Positions 32,693 through 42,537 of a stretch of 64,000 bases of DNA are shown here, in pieces; the first letter of the stretch is position 1; every line of letters begins with the position of its first letter. Where the stretch lies: assembly GCA_020465985.1 (NCBI GenBank), contig JAANYP010000177.1, positions 86,543-150,542 on the forward strand, written 5' to 3'. The notes under the pieces were generated by a model, which was not told the DNA's origin, searched no databases, and worked only from the letters and a program-made list of their open reading frames with translations. A program made the position numbers and the translations under genes. This DNA is from Centrapalus pauciflorus (Eukaryota; Streptophyta; Magnoliopsida; Asterales; Asteraceae).

Positions 32693-34517
32693 CTTTTGCT
32701 ATCTTTCTGGCAATTTCAGCATCATAGGCAATCTGGGCTTCTCTATATGAAAATTTGTGCTTTGGAGACTCAATGAGAATGCCTTTGCCCTTATCCTTGA
32801 TTGCAGAAGATGTACCTTGAACTGTACTTATGAGAGCCTGAATTCCTTCTCTGATAACAACTCCAGTTATTTTTGTAGGAGCTGCTTGAGTTTCTAGGCT
32901 AACAGCTTGAGCAGCTGTTGGGACTGCTAGCCTAGAATCTTGGACTGTTGGAGTAGGAGCTGTTTGGACTGATGGAGGGATCTCCTGATTCTCCCCCTTT
33001 TTGGAAGCATTGGTTTGGTCAGGAGGACCTACAACCTTTGCCAAGTGGGTTCGAATCAGTTGCTCTAATTTAATGATCTTATTTCCACAGAGGGTGAACC
33101 CTTTATGGAGATAATCCATTCTCTGATTTTGAGCAGCTTCTGTCTGTCTGAGTGCAATGATTTGTGCCCCCTGGGCAGCAATGATGGACTGATAGTATTC
33201 CAACATTGCTACAACAGGTTGCAGCTGAGGATCCGTCAATAGCATAAGTTGCAGACTAGCCTCAAGATCAGCAAACGAATGTGGTGCTTGTGATCTATCA
33301 TTGGTAGGAATACCAGAAGTAGAAACCTCTAGGCCCCTCTGTTCTTGGTACTGGGGACTTCCAGATGGTGCTAGCACACCTTCTGTTGCCATGGGTGTGG
33401 TCTTATGGATGTTGACCCTGTCCTGTGCCTCTTGTGCAGATGCAACAGTAGTGTCAGCCACAGAACCCATATAGACAATATCTGCTGAGATGTCCACCTC
33501 CAAATTGAGGTTGGGAGAGACCTCAGTGGGTGCCCTTTGGATATTCTGTGCAGAAGTGTCCTCCTGCACAGGGATATTTGGCTCTTGTAAGATGGCTGAG
33601 GAGGAAGGAGCTCCTGAACCTCTTTTTCTTTTATATAATATGAGTGGGGATGTGGGTTTAACAATAGGAACAGAAGGCATTTGAGTATCATGAGGAGTGG
33701 GTTGGGGTCCTGGGGGTGAAGCAGTAATGTTAGGTTGAGCCTGCTCAGGACCCTCTCCTCTGTTTCTTGGAATGATGCCCAACATTGCAGAAGGCAATGG
33801 GACATCCACAGACAAAACATTGGCACTTGTTTTTAGAAGACGTTTTATTGAAGGTAAAGAGTGCCTATGGGAAACATGAATCCTTTTATGTATATTGAAA
33901 TTACTGCAAGTTCTTGCAATAATTTCAGCCAAAAATCTAGGATACATAAAAAATTTCCCATGTTTTAGGGCATGATGCCTTAGCATACCCTGAAAGATCA
34001 TATTAGAAAAATTGAACTGTTGGCCCGTAGATAAACACACTAAGGCAGTGCCTATATTTGATGAAAATTCTAACCAACCAGTTTTTTTTGGGCTTATACA
34101 TTGCTGAATAATATGTACAAGATACTTCCACTTAGGGGCAAATTTTGATTTAAAGAAAGTATAAGATTCAGCAGGTCCCCTACATCCAATAGCATGAAGA
34201 CCATTATGTAAGGCAGTAAGGGATAGGTCTGTTATACCTGAGGCATCTTGAAGATGCAAGTGTTGGCGTATGATCTCCTCAGTGATAGAAACAGTATTGC
34301 CATCAATTTTGGATGTCAAAGATGTGACTCCATTAACGGTTTTGAGGGAGGCATGTTTCCAGAACTGTTCAATATGAGAGATGTAGATGGTGGGATTGAT
34401 ATTTAGGGCATGATGGATATGGGAACTTCGAAGGAAGTCCATCATGTCATGGAATGGTTCAAGATCAGCGTGTTTGAGAGAGTAGGGTAGGCAGTTGTGT
34501 TCTTTGACAAACTCCAT
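32693..34517 (-). pseudogene. Extra ORF of element G, N-terminal part
   Basis: Open from the ATG at 34517 to the insertion of element T, whose LTR supplies a quick stop. Residues about 40-210 form a conserved block (ALNINPTIYISHIEQFWKHA, KIDGNTVSITEEIIRQHL, then CISPKKTGWLEFSSNIGTAL) common in proteins from eudicot, especially Asteraceae, copia elements. After it come a Pro/Ser/Thr-rich low-complexity stretch and a helical segment near 470 (MLEYYQSIIAAQGAQIIALR). I see no signal peptide or membrane anchor. The position behind RNase H is that of the Sirevirus 'env-like' ORF, but its function is unknown. There is no defect other than the insertion. Confidence 0.75.
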
Positions 34518-34758
34518 AGATGATCGATGAATTAGGGCTTCAGTGATGTGCGTGGGAATTGGTCAGAGAATCGAAGAAAGGTTGTGGAAGATATTTTGCA
34601 ACTGGTAGTTACAATAGTGCGAAACTGGAACCTTTAAAGGTTTTGAAAATATCTAAACCCGCGCACACACTTATGCAACTGCTAATGAAACAGTGACTCC
34701 CCCTTAATCAAGCATATGTATAATTTTCATGGAATAAGAGAGAATAAAGAAAAACAAA
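34518..34758 (-). promoter_or_regulatory. Spacer before the extra ORF of element G, purine tract inside
   Basis: Between the RNase H stop and the extra-ORF ATG there are 241 bp. The minus strand has a purine tract, TTAAGGGGGAGTCAC, near 34705-34692, as in Sirevirus multiple purine tracts, followed by a leader-like CT-rich stretch with GCCCTAATTC. A good TATA box is not evident. Confidence 0.4.
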
Positions 34759-35722
34759 TTAATCCATATTAACCATGCCAATATTTGATACTAGGAAGGT
34801 GAATCTTCCTACATTAAATGGTTTTGTAAATAGATCAGCTAACTGATCATCAGTATGAATTTTGGTAACTTGGATTAATTTCTTCTCATTACAGTCCCTT
34901 ATAAAATAAAATCTAGTGTCTATATGCTTGGTTTTAGGAAATTTCACTGGATTTTGTACAATGCTAATTGCACTTGAGTTGTCAATGTAAATGGGAGTGG
35001 ATAGGAAATTCATATCATAGTCTCTCAGTTGAATCTGAATCCACATTACTTGGGAGCAGCAACTTGCAGCTGCTACATATTCTGCTTCAATAGATGAAGT
35101 GGAGACTGTTGTTTGCTTTTTGCACTGCCAAGAAACCAATCGTGCTCCCAAATATTGACATCCACCAGTTGTGGATTTTCTGTCAATGATGCATCCTCCA
35201 TAATCACTGTCAGAATAGGCTGTTAATTCAAGAGGAGAGTCTTTAGGATACCAGAGGCCCAAATGTGGTTGGCCTTTGAGATATCTAAAGATTCTCTTAA
35301 CAGCAACCAGATGGGAGTCCTTTGGAGAACATTGAAACCTAGCATAAACACAAACAGCAAACATAATATCAGGTCTAGAAGATGTTAGATACATAAGAGA
35401 TCCTATAAGGGATCTGTATATATGAATGTCCACATCTATTCCATCTTTGTCTGTATGAAGCTGCTTGTGAGGATCCATTGGAGTACTTGCAACTTTGGTA
35501 TCTTTGTACCCAAACTTTTCCAGTGTGTCTTTAACATACTTTGATTGACTTATGAAGAGTCATGTGGGGTTCTGCTTGACCTGCAATCGTAGAAAGAAGG
35601 TGAGTTCTCCCATTGAACTCATTTGAAACTTTTTGTGCATCAAAGCCTCAAATTCTTTGCACAGACTGTCATTTGTTGACCCAAAGATAATATCATCAAC
35701 GTATATCTGTACAAGCAGAATC
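34759..35722 (-). pseudogene. Element G RT end (YVDD) and RNase H
   Basis: Just downstream of the truncated RT frame the active-site box YVDDIIF is readable near 35700, then the RT tail. The open frame 35478-34759 continues with PDIMFAVCVYARFQCSPKDS and RNase H (DSDYGGCIIDRKSTTGGCQY, SSIEAEYVAAASCC, IYIDNSSAISIVQNP). The RNase H acidic residues are visible. Small stops or shifts occur between 35722 and 35478. Confidence 0.82.
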
Positions 35723-36211
35723 TCAGATTGTGCCATACAGAAAAGCAGACTTCACATCCATTTGATACACATTGAACCCTTCGAAGCTTGCATAAGCTAG
35801 GAACAGTCTGATGGCTTCAATTATTGCCATTGGAGCAAAGACATCATCATAGTCTATTCCTTCCTCTTGAGTGTATCCTTGTGCTACTAGTCTTGCTTTG
35901 TTATTGATTACTATCCCTATCTCATCCTTCTTGTTTCTGAACACCCATCTTGTACCAATGGCTCTCTTACCTTTAGGAAGATCAAAAAGTGTCCATACAT
36001 TCTGAATCTTGAATTGTAGAAGCTCTTCCTGCATTGCCTCAATCCAAGATGAATCTTTCAAAGCTTCTGATGCCTTTTTAGGTTCTAGCTGTGACATGAA
36101 ACAGTCATGTGCAAATGCAGCTAGACTAAATTCAGGAACTGCTGGTTCAACAACAGCAGTCTCCTTGTGAACCATTGTCCTTGTTTGCACAGGTGTACGT
36201 GGATCACCCAT
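35723..36211 (-). pseudogene. Element G reverse transcriptase, N-terminal part, internal deletion
   Basis: Copia RT start is clear (WIEAMQEELLQFKIQNVWTL, GTRWVFRNKKDEIG, KARLVAQGYTQEEGIDYDDV, VYQMDVKSAFLYG). Directly after SAFLYG the sequence passes to the strand just before YVDD; the usual segment of about 70 codons with QAPRAWY is missing. This deletion removes part of the RT palm, so the element cannot make active RT. Confidence 0.85.
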
Positions 36212-36973
36212 TATTTGATTGAGAGGATGATACCTGTGAACCCTGAGTGTAGGCTCTCTATCTGTCTAGAAAGAGGATCCAAGATTTGTATCATCTCCAT
36301 CAGGACCAGTTGATGGTTCAGCTTCTGGAACAGCTTGACTTGAATCTAGGACTGTTTCCCTTTGTGTTGGAACTGTTCTCTCAGGACTTGGGAGATGCAC
36401 TTCATTGTCTGGATTTGAATCATGTTGAGCATTTAGAACCCCTGGAGGGTCACAAGACAGAAGTGGTATAACCGTATACTCAACCCATTTATTTGAATCT
36501 GCAGTAGTTTGAAACTTTGTGCCAACAGGTTGATCATTTGTGCTACCAGCATGAGAATTTGCATTGACAGCTTCAATCATGTGTTCATCAGATTCTGCAG
36601 TATGCTCAACAAAGCTCAGAGAATTTGTTAGTGAATCTAAATCAAACAACCAATCAGGACCAGTGCCTTTGACATTTGCGGTGTTTTCATTAAATTAAAC
36701 ATTGACACTTTCTTCAATGGTTTTAGACACACTGTTATATACTCTATAGGCTTTGCTTTGATTTGAGTATCCTACAAAGAAACCTTCTTCAGACTTACTT
36801 TCAAACTTTCCTAAGTGAGTCTTAGTGTGAAGAATGGTACATGGACAACCAAAGGACTTGAAAAAGGCTATTAAGGGTAATCTATTATGGAATAACTCAT
36901 AAGGAGTTTTCCCTTGTGATTGAACAACCTGAACCCTATTTAGAACATAACAGGCTGTATTAACTGCTTCTGC
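36212..36973 (-). pseudogene. Element G integrase end and INT-RT linker
   Basis: The first part holds the end of integrase (CYVLNRVQVVQSQGKTPYEL, FFVGYSNQSKAYRVYN) with single stops. The second (36649-36266) is an acidic, Ser/Pro-rich linker (TAESDEHMIEAVNA, SSQAVPEAEPSTGPDGDD), usual between copia INT and RT. Confidence 0.75.
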
Positions 36974-37600
36974 CTAAAAGGTCATTGGCAGTTTTGAATC
37001 AGCTAGCATGGTTCTAGCAGCCTCAATTAATGTTCTGTTCTTTCTTTCAGCTATACCATTTTGATGTGGTGTTCTTGGTGCACTATATTGCCTAGCAATA
37101 CCTTTGGACTCACAAAAACTGTTCAGGATATGGTTTTTAAACTCAGTTCCATTGTCTGATCTTATCACCTTAACTTTTGAGTTGGATTGGTTTTCTATCT
37201 TAAGAATAAATGACTTAACAAGCTCAGCAGTTTCATCTTTACACCTAAGAAAGTAAACCCAAGTAAATATGGTGAAATCATCAACAATGACTAAACAGTA
37301 TGCCCTTTTATTCAAACTCAAAACAGATGTTGGACCAAATAGATCCATATGAATCAGATGAAGAGCAGATGAGATTGAATTTACTTCTTTGGCCTTATGA
37401 GAAGTTTTGTGTTGCTTTCCTTTAAGACATGCACAATGATCATTACATATGAACTCCTTTTGTGGTAAACCTCTTACCAAGTTCTTTTTGACTAAAACAT
37501 TCATGGATTTGAAGTTCATGTGACACATCCTTCTATGCCAAAGAGCAAACTCATTGGATGATGCTTTGGATATCAAACAGCTTAAAGTACTTGATTTGGA
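36974..37600 (-). pseudogene. Element G integrase
   Basis: The zinc-binding region has LWHRRMCHMNF and CNDHCACLKGK. The core has D (LIHMDLFGPTS), D (KVIRSDNGTEFKN) and E (NGIAERKNRTLIEAARTML). All three catalytic residues are present. The frame ends at 36974 at a stop inside the core's C-terminal side, where AEAVNTACYV follows in phase. Integrase joins the cDNA to the target with a 5-bp stagger, which fits the duplication around this element. Confidence 0.85.
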
Positions 37601-37606
37601 TAAAAG

Positions 37607-38062
37607 TTATATGTCCAAACAGTATACATTGTCCTTTCTAGGTGTTCTCAGTAAAACAAGATTTTCAGGAATTGTAAAATCTTTTGAAAGGACAATGCAC
37701 TCAGAATCTGTAAACAGAACAATATTATGTTTGTCACAGATTTGAGACATACTTAATAAGTTATACTTAAGTTGTTCAACATACAAAACATCATTGAAAA
37801 TCATGTTGCCTGCAATAACATTACCTTTACCTGTAACCTTACCTCCTTTGGAGTTTCCTCCAAATGCAACAAACCCTCCATCAAAGCCTTTGAAATTTGA
37901 CAAGCACTCAGAATTGCCAGTCATGTGTCTAGAGCATCCACTGTCCAAATGCCATCTTGTTTTATGTGGTGACCTGTGGTTGCCCTGCACAAATAAAAGC
38001 TTAGTTAGTAGTGGAGTAAACCCAAACCAAGTTGGTTTTGGGTTGTCCTTGTGCATTAACAT
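37607..38062 (-). CDS. Element G protease
   Basis: The copia protease motif is WHLDSGCSRHMTG, with catalytic Asp in DSG. It is followed by VTGKGNVIAG and VLYVEQLKYNLLSMSQICDK, the usual link to the pre-integrase region. The piece is open and ends close to the integrase frame. It overlaps the end of the nucleocapsid frame (38501-38001) in another frame, pointing to a frameshift near 38030. Confidence 0.8.
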   Translation of the reverse strand: MLMHKDNPKPTWFGFTPLLTKLLFVQGNHRSPHKTRWHLDSGCSRHMTGNSECLSNFKGFDGGFVAFGGNSKGGKVTGKGNVIAGNMIFNDVLYVEQLKYNLLSMSQICDKHNIVLFTDSECIVLSKDFTIPENLVLLRTPRKDNVYCLDI

Positions 38063-38595
38063 AACTAAACACTGTCTTTGATTTCTTATACTTAGTGAGA
38101 TCCACTGATGGATTTTGTGGAAAGTACATAGTTATCACATGAGGTATCCAGGTGTTTTGTCCATCCTTTTTAATACCAGTCTCAGATGATCCATTACCAG
38201 TCCCAATTTTGAGCCTAGCAGTCTGAACTGAGTCTGTAGTGCTAACAGCCTGAGAATTTGCACTAGCTGTCTCAACTTTAGGCTTGGCAGTTTCAACAGG
38301 TTCACCTGAGTTTTTACCTTTAACACACCATATTTGTTTAAAATTTAATTTTGGTTTAGCTAAAACTTGTTTTTGGTGTGTGGACTGTTTCTTATTTACT
38401 TTTGAGAACCTGTGATCAACTGTTTTCTTTGGAACTGATGCAGTAGGAGGTTTGGCCTTTGAATTTTTTGAATTTTGAGAGTTTGTCCTTTTATGAATCA
38501 CAGTCTATTTTGCAACAGATGGTTTATAAAAGCAATCCCTGGCCAAGTGATTTTTCCTGCCACAATGGAAGCATTTTTTGACTGTTTGGAATGGA
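38001..38595 (-). pseudogene. Element G nucleocapsid zinc knuckle and basic linker
   Basis: A CX2CX4HX4C knuckle, CFHCGRKNHLARDC, is readable near 38560-38519, followed by an in-frame stop at about 38505. The open frame 38501-38001 is then basic and Lys/Ser/Thr-rich (KVNKKQSTHQKQVLAKPKLN). This would bind the RNA genome. It is out of frame with the preceding coiled-coil ORF. Confidence 0.72.
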
Positions 38596-39555
38596 TTAAC
38601 CAGTTTTATTGGATAATATCTGAATCTTGTTCCTTTGATTTCCCCTTACCTGCTGTTGTTTGGGAAAATTTTGGACACCATGCTTTTGGCATGTGCAGAT
38701 TGGAACATTTTTACCCTTTTTATTATTCTTTGATGAAGATGCAGTGTTACAGTTAGAAAGGACAGAAACCTGTGGAGCAGCATTGCATACACTCATCTTC
38801 TCCTTTCCTTTCTTATTGGGGATTTGGATTTCTATAGGTGCACTCATTGTTTTGTGTTCTTTCTCAACTGCTGTGCACTCACAGTCTCTATTTTGAATCA
38901 GATCTTCTTTAGATTCATGACTGTTTTCAAGGATAGGATCTACAGTGGTCATACACTCATCTAATGGTTCATTAACAAGCCTATCAACAACTTCACTCAT
39001 TGGATGAATGTATTTGTTGTTGTATGGAGGTGGAGTGGCTCTGTATCCTATACCTTCTTTGGGATTGAGCTGAGATTTTACCCTATCTTTAAATTGGACT
39101 TCCATTAGGTGTTCCAGCTTTTGATTTGCCAATTTGAAGTTTCCTAGATCTATATTGACAGATTCTAGTTTCTTATTAGCCTCTAACACCTTTTGTTCAG
39201 TCTCATCTAATTTTTTATTTAGGGATTCTATTTTCTTATTCAGCTCCTTTTTCTCCCACTCATGATATGTTCTATCATGTCCCATTTGAATCTCATTATC
39301 CTTATAGTCATTTATCTGTTTTTCAAGATCTTCTATGGCCTGCATGTATTCATATCTCATTTCTTCCATCTTAGCTAGAGTTTTACACATGCTCTCATTA
39401 TGATCTCTGTACTTTTTAACCATATTTTTGCATGTTTGAGAGCAGAGTTTAGAATTTACCTCAGATGGTAGTTCAATGGAGGTGACATTTGATGTTTCTG
39501 CCATTAGAGCTTGATTTTGAAACTCTTCCTCTGTCTGATCACTCCAGTCAAACAC
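38596..39555 (-). CDS. Element G gag, coiled-coil region
   Basis: 319 codons with a long heptad-rich stretch (residues about 45-150, e.g. KIESLNKKLDETEQKVLEAN). A Cys-containing tail follows (RDCECTAVEKEHK, NVPICTCQKHGVQNF). Such an extended coiled coil between capsid and zinc knuckle is typical of SIRE gag. It is in a different frame from the capsid part, with the shift near 39560-39620. Confidence 0.75.
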   Translation of the reverse strand: MFDWSDQTEEEFQNQALMAETSNVTSIELPSEVNSKLCSQTCKNMVKKYRDHNESMCKTLAKMEEMRYEYMQAIEDLEKQINDYKDNEIQMGHDRTYHEWEKKELNKKIESLNKKLDETEQKVLEANKKLESVNIDLGNFKLANQKLEHLMEVQFKDRVKSQLNPKEGIGYRATPPPYNNKYIHPMSEVVDRLVNEPLDECMTTVDPILENSHESKEDLIQNRDCECTAVEKEHKTMSAPIEIQIPNKKGKEKMSVCNAAPQVSVLSNCNTASSSKNNKKGKNVPICTCQKHGVQNFPKQQQVRGNQRNKIQILSNKTG

Positions 39556-40447
39556 CTTGTCTTCTTGAGAGACAAGTGCTTGTGATGATGAAGCCAGTTC
39601 TTTTCAGAAACCTTTTGGCCCTCATGGTCACCATTGCTTGTTGCCGTTTTAGATCCATCTCTTCTAGGTCATCTGGATGAATCTGTTCTAGATCTTCAGC
39701 ATTTAGAGCAAACAGTCCATCATTGGCAACAAAAGCGTCATAGGGAGCTTCAGTAGAGTTACCATCACCACCTGAAAAGGAATCACTGCAATTAGATTTT
39801 TCAGATGTCAGAAGAGCAGTGTTGTGATTATAAGAAAAAGATTTCTTTTTAGTGTCAATCTCAGTCTCAAACACTCTCAGACTGTTGTACAGATCATCCA
39901 GCTCTATTTCATCAAGAGTATCTTTTGTTCTCCATTGAGCAGCATAGACTGTCCACTCTTCACCAAGAGATCTAAGGAATTTTCTGTTGACTTCATCTTG
40001 ATCCAGGCTGACTTTTGCACTCTCCAATTCACTTATCAGTTTGTTGAATCTGTCAAAGATTTGAGTAAGGTTTTCATTCTTGCCACCAGAAAAGTTCTCA
40101 TACTGCTGTTTCAAAAGATCCTTTTGATTTCTCTTGGTACTGGCATTCCCAGCAAATCTTTTCTTTAAAGCAATCCAAAGAGAATGAGCAGTATAAAACT
40201 TTTTAAAATGATGTTGATAAGCATTAGGAATGACTATTTGTAGAAGTGTAAGAGCTTTCACTTCATTCATTCTAGCCTTTCTTTCAAGTTCAGTTTTTGG
40301 AGGACTTTTGATAGGTTTTCCTTCAGCATCAAGTTCAGGATCGACTGCAAGAGGAAATTCAACAGCTTCCCATATGGCATAATCAATGAATTGAATATGC
40401 TGTTGAATCCTGAGTTTCCACATTTCAAACTCAGTGGGTTGGAGCAT
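39548..40447 (-). CDS. Element G gag, capsid part
   Basis: Starts at the ATG at 40447, about 36 bp after the primer site. Capsid (UBN2-like) motifs: EFEMWKLRIQQHIQFIDYAI, AHSLWIALKKRFAGN, QIFDRFNKLISELESAKVSL, FLRSLGEEW. The end (FLKRTG) is followed by a short out-of-frame tail, so the natural frame passes into 39555-38596 after a shift. An open GTG extends two codons further upstream but ATG is preferred. Confidence 0.82.
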   Translation of the reverse strand: MLQPTEFEMWKLRIQQHIQFIDYAIWEAVEFPLAVDPELDAEGKPIKSPPKTELERKARMNEVKALTLLQIVIPNAYQHHFKKFYTAHSLWIALKKRFAGNASTKRNQKDLLKQQYENFSGGKNENLTQIFDRFNKLISELESAKVSLDQDEVNRKFLRSLGEEWTVYAAQWRTKDTLDEIELDDLYNSLRVFETEIDTKKKSFSYNHNTALLTSEKSNCSDSFSGGDGNSTEAPYDAFVANDGLFALNAEDLEQIHPDDLEEMDLKRQQAMVTMRAKRFLKRTGFIITSTCLSRRQGV

Positions 40448-40482
40448 AGGCACTTTGAGTTCTTGCCCAGATCCACTACTGT

Positions 40483-40497
40483 GGCTCTGATACCACT
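40483..40497 (-). other. Primer binding site of element G (initiator tRNA-Met)
   Basis: The minus strand reads AGTGGTATCAGAGCCAC beside the LTR end at 40498; TGGTATCAGAGCCA is an exact match to the initiator tRNA-Met site. Confidence 0.9.
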
Positions 40498-41127
40498 TGT
40501 CAGGATCTAAATGTTACTACCTAAGATTAACTGGTTTGAATTGATCAGAGTATAAACCAATAATCTTGTATTGAATCAAAGTCCAAATAAGAAGTTTGCG
40601 GAATAACACTTAATTGTTTTAAGAAAAACTTTCAGGATCAATAACAAATAAATATAATTGAATAGACAAAGTTGCTTGTATTGTTGAACTCAATGATTAC
40701 AATCACCTCTAATCTGTTTGATTAGACGAAGAACACAAATTGTTCTTAGGGTTTTACAACCTTAGAGGCTTATGAAAACTTAAACAAAAAGCAATTACAA
40801 ACTTGAATCTGCAGAAACTTGATACAATAGAAAAACCTATTCTATGTATTTATAATGCTTTCTGATTTGTTTCCTTGAAGGACTCTGACTTCTCTGATAG
40901 TAGATATGCTGGAATCTTCGTGTAAATATCTCTTCCTGAATATCAGCACTTTCTGTTTATGAAACTGTTGAGCAGCTTGAATGAATTTACTCTGGCAGCT
41001 TGAACTTTTACACTAGCAGCTCGAACTTCTCCAACTAACAGCATGAACTTTGTACTTACATAGAAAATCTACTAACAGTTTGAGAAATCTAACTAACAGT
41101 TTGAACTACTTAGAATATTTCCCAACA
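40498..41127 (-). repeat. 5' LTR of element G (630 bp)
   Basis: Plus-strand ends TGTCAGG and CCCAACA; flank GTTTC repeats the flank of the other LTR. It lacks 31 bp of the GAGCAGCTTGAA repeat present at 21460-21510. Confidence 0.92.
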
Positions 41128-41358
41128 GTTTCATCACTCATTGATTCGACTTTGATCCTTTTACAATCGAGTTTCATTGTTCACAGATCGAGTTTCACTC
41201 TTTATTCATCGAGTTTTATCCTTTGATAATCGAGTTTTACTCTTCTTGATTCGAGATTGATCTTACTTAATACAAGTTTGTTCGATCGTTCATTGTCCAG
41301 TTCAAATCAATCAATTTCCATTAAAAGATCTTGGAAGTAACTGATCAATCAAATCACA

Positions 41359-42537
41359 ATGTCGAAAGATGCACTAGCTATGGGTTAGGAAACCAAACCT
41401 CCTATTCTTTATAGAGGTGAGTATGTTCAGTGGAGGGAACGGCATCTGGAATTCATCAGTATCCATTACCTATCAAATGAGATGTTGAAATCCCTGACAA
41501 TGGGAACAACAATATTTCTTGAAACAATTCCAGCCGTACCAAGCGGCAATTCTCCAATACCGGAGAGAACTGTCGAGGTCACCAATCTGAATGAGGCACA
41601 GAAACGAAGAAAGCTGGGAGACAAAACTGCCCCAAAGCTCTTGCTGATTTTTATACCGAATGACATCTATATAAGTCTGACCAATCCAACAACAGCCAAA
41701 TCCATCTGGGATGACGTGTGTAAACTTATGCGTGGTTCAGACAAAGCAGCTATGAATAGAGCGAGAAACAGTATGATAACTTTTGAAAATTTTAGAGCGA
41801 GAGAAGGAGAGTTGCTGGAGAGTACCTATCTGAGATTTGTCAATCTTGTGAGTGAATTGAAGAGGAATGGAGTGACAAAATCCAATCTGGATATAAATGT
41901 CAAATTCCTGAATGTTCTTAATCCGGAATGGGATAAATATACCAGGATCATCCAGCAGACTAAAGAGATTGATGATATGGATTTCCATATGGTATTTGAG
42001 AACCTTAACAACTATCAAGAAGTTGTTTTAAGGAAAATGTCTGGAAAGAAACAAGTAAAAAAGGCAACAATCGATCCTCTGGCTCTCATGGAAGATAAGA
42101 AATACAAGTATAAATTGAAAAAGGAGAAGCGGGTTGTAAGAAGCAGTAGTTCCTCAGAATCAGAATCAACCGATTCTTCAGCTGACTCCGCGATAGAGGA
42201 GATGAAAAACCAGATGGCCTTGCTGACAAAGGCATTCCAGAATAAATTCTATCGCAAGCCGACAAACAACAAGATGCGATACAAGACAGGCTACAGGGAA
42301 TATGTAAAGAGGGATACGTATGACAAATATGGAGAGAGCAGTGGGAAAAAGGCTGAAAAATATGAGAAGACTGATAAACCGGCCAAGACAGATGCTGATC
42401 AGGAAGATGACGGATCGAAATCAGATGCCTCAGACACTTCAGAGATACCCGAGGTACAATCTAATTCTGATTCTGATGAGGATAACTCATGTGTGCTAGA
42501 ACAGAAACTTACTCAGATGGCTTATATGCTAAAATGA
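41359..42537 (+). pseudogene. Element C gag, no zinc knuckle
   Basis: The ATG at 41359 opens the frame; codon 10 is a TAG (41386-41388). Capsid motifs: RGEYVQWRERHLEFI, FIPNDIYISLTNPTTAKSIW, LNPEWDKYTRIIQQ, DFHMVFENLNNYQE. The C-terminal part has a Ser/acidic stretch. Between KAEKYEKTDKP and DADQEDDGSKS, where related element D has CFKCGKPGHFAKDC, no zinc knuckle is present, so it was lost. A TGA at 42535-42537 ends the frame. Confidence 0.82.

Larger units (their letters stand above)
20990..41127 (-). mobile_element. SIRE-type Ty1/copia element G, with nested Tekay element
   Basis: Two LTRs (40498-41127 and 20990-21650) are flanked by the exact duplication GTTTC (20985-20989 and 41128-41132). 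Minus-strand order: LTR, primer site, gag, coiled-coil region, zinc knuckle, PR, INT, RT, RH, extra ORF, purine tract, LTR. LTRs differ at 8 of 630 aligned positions plus a 31-bp indel in a GAGCAGCTTGAA repeat. At an assumed 1.3e-8 substitutions per site per year this is about 0.5 million years. It is non-autonomous because RT lacks an internal part and several frames are shifted. Confidence 0.92.
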
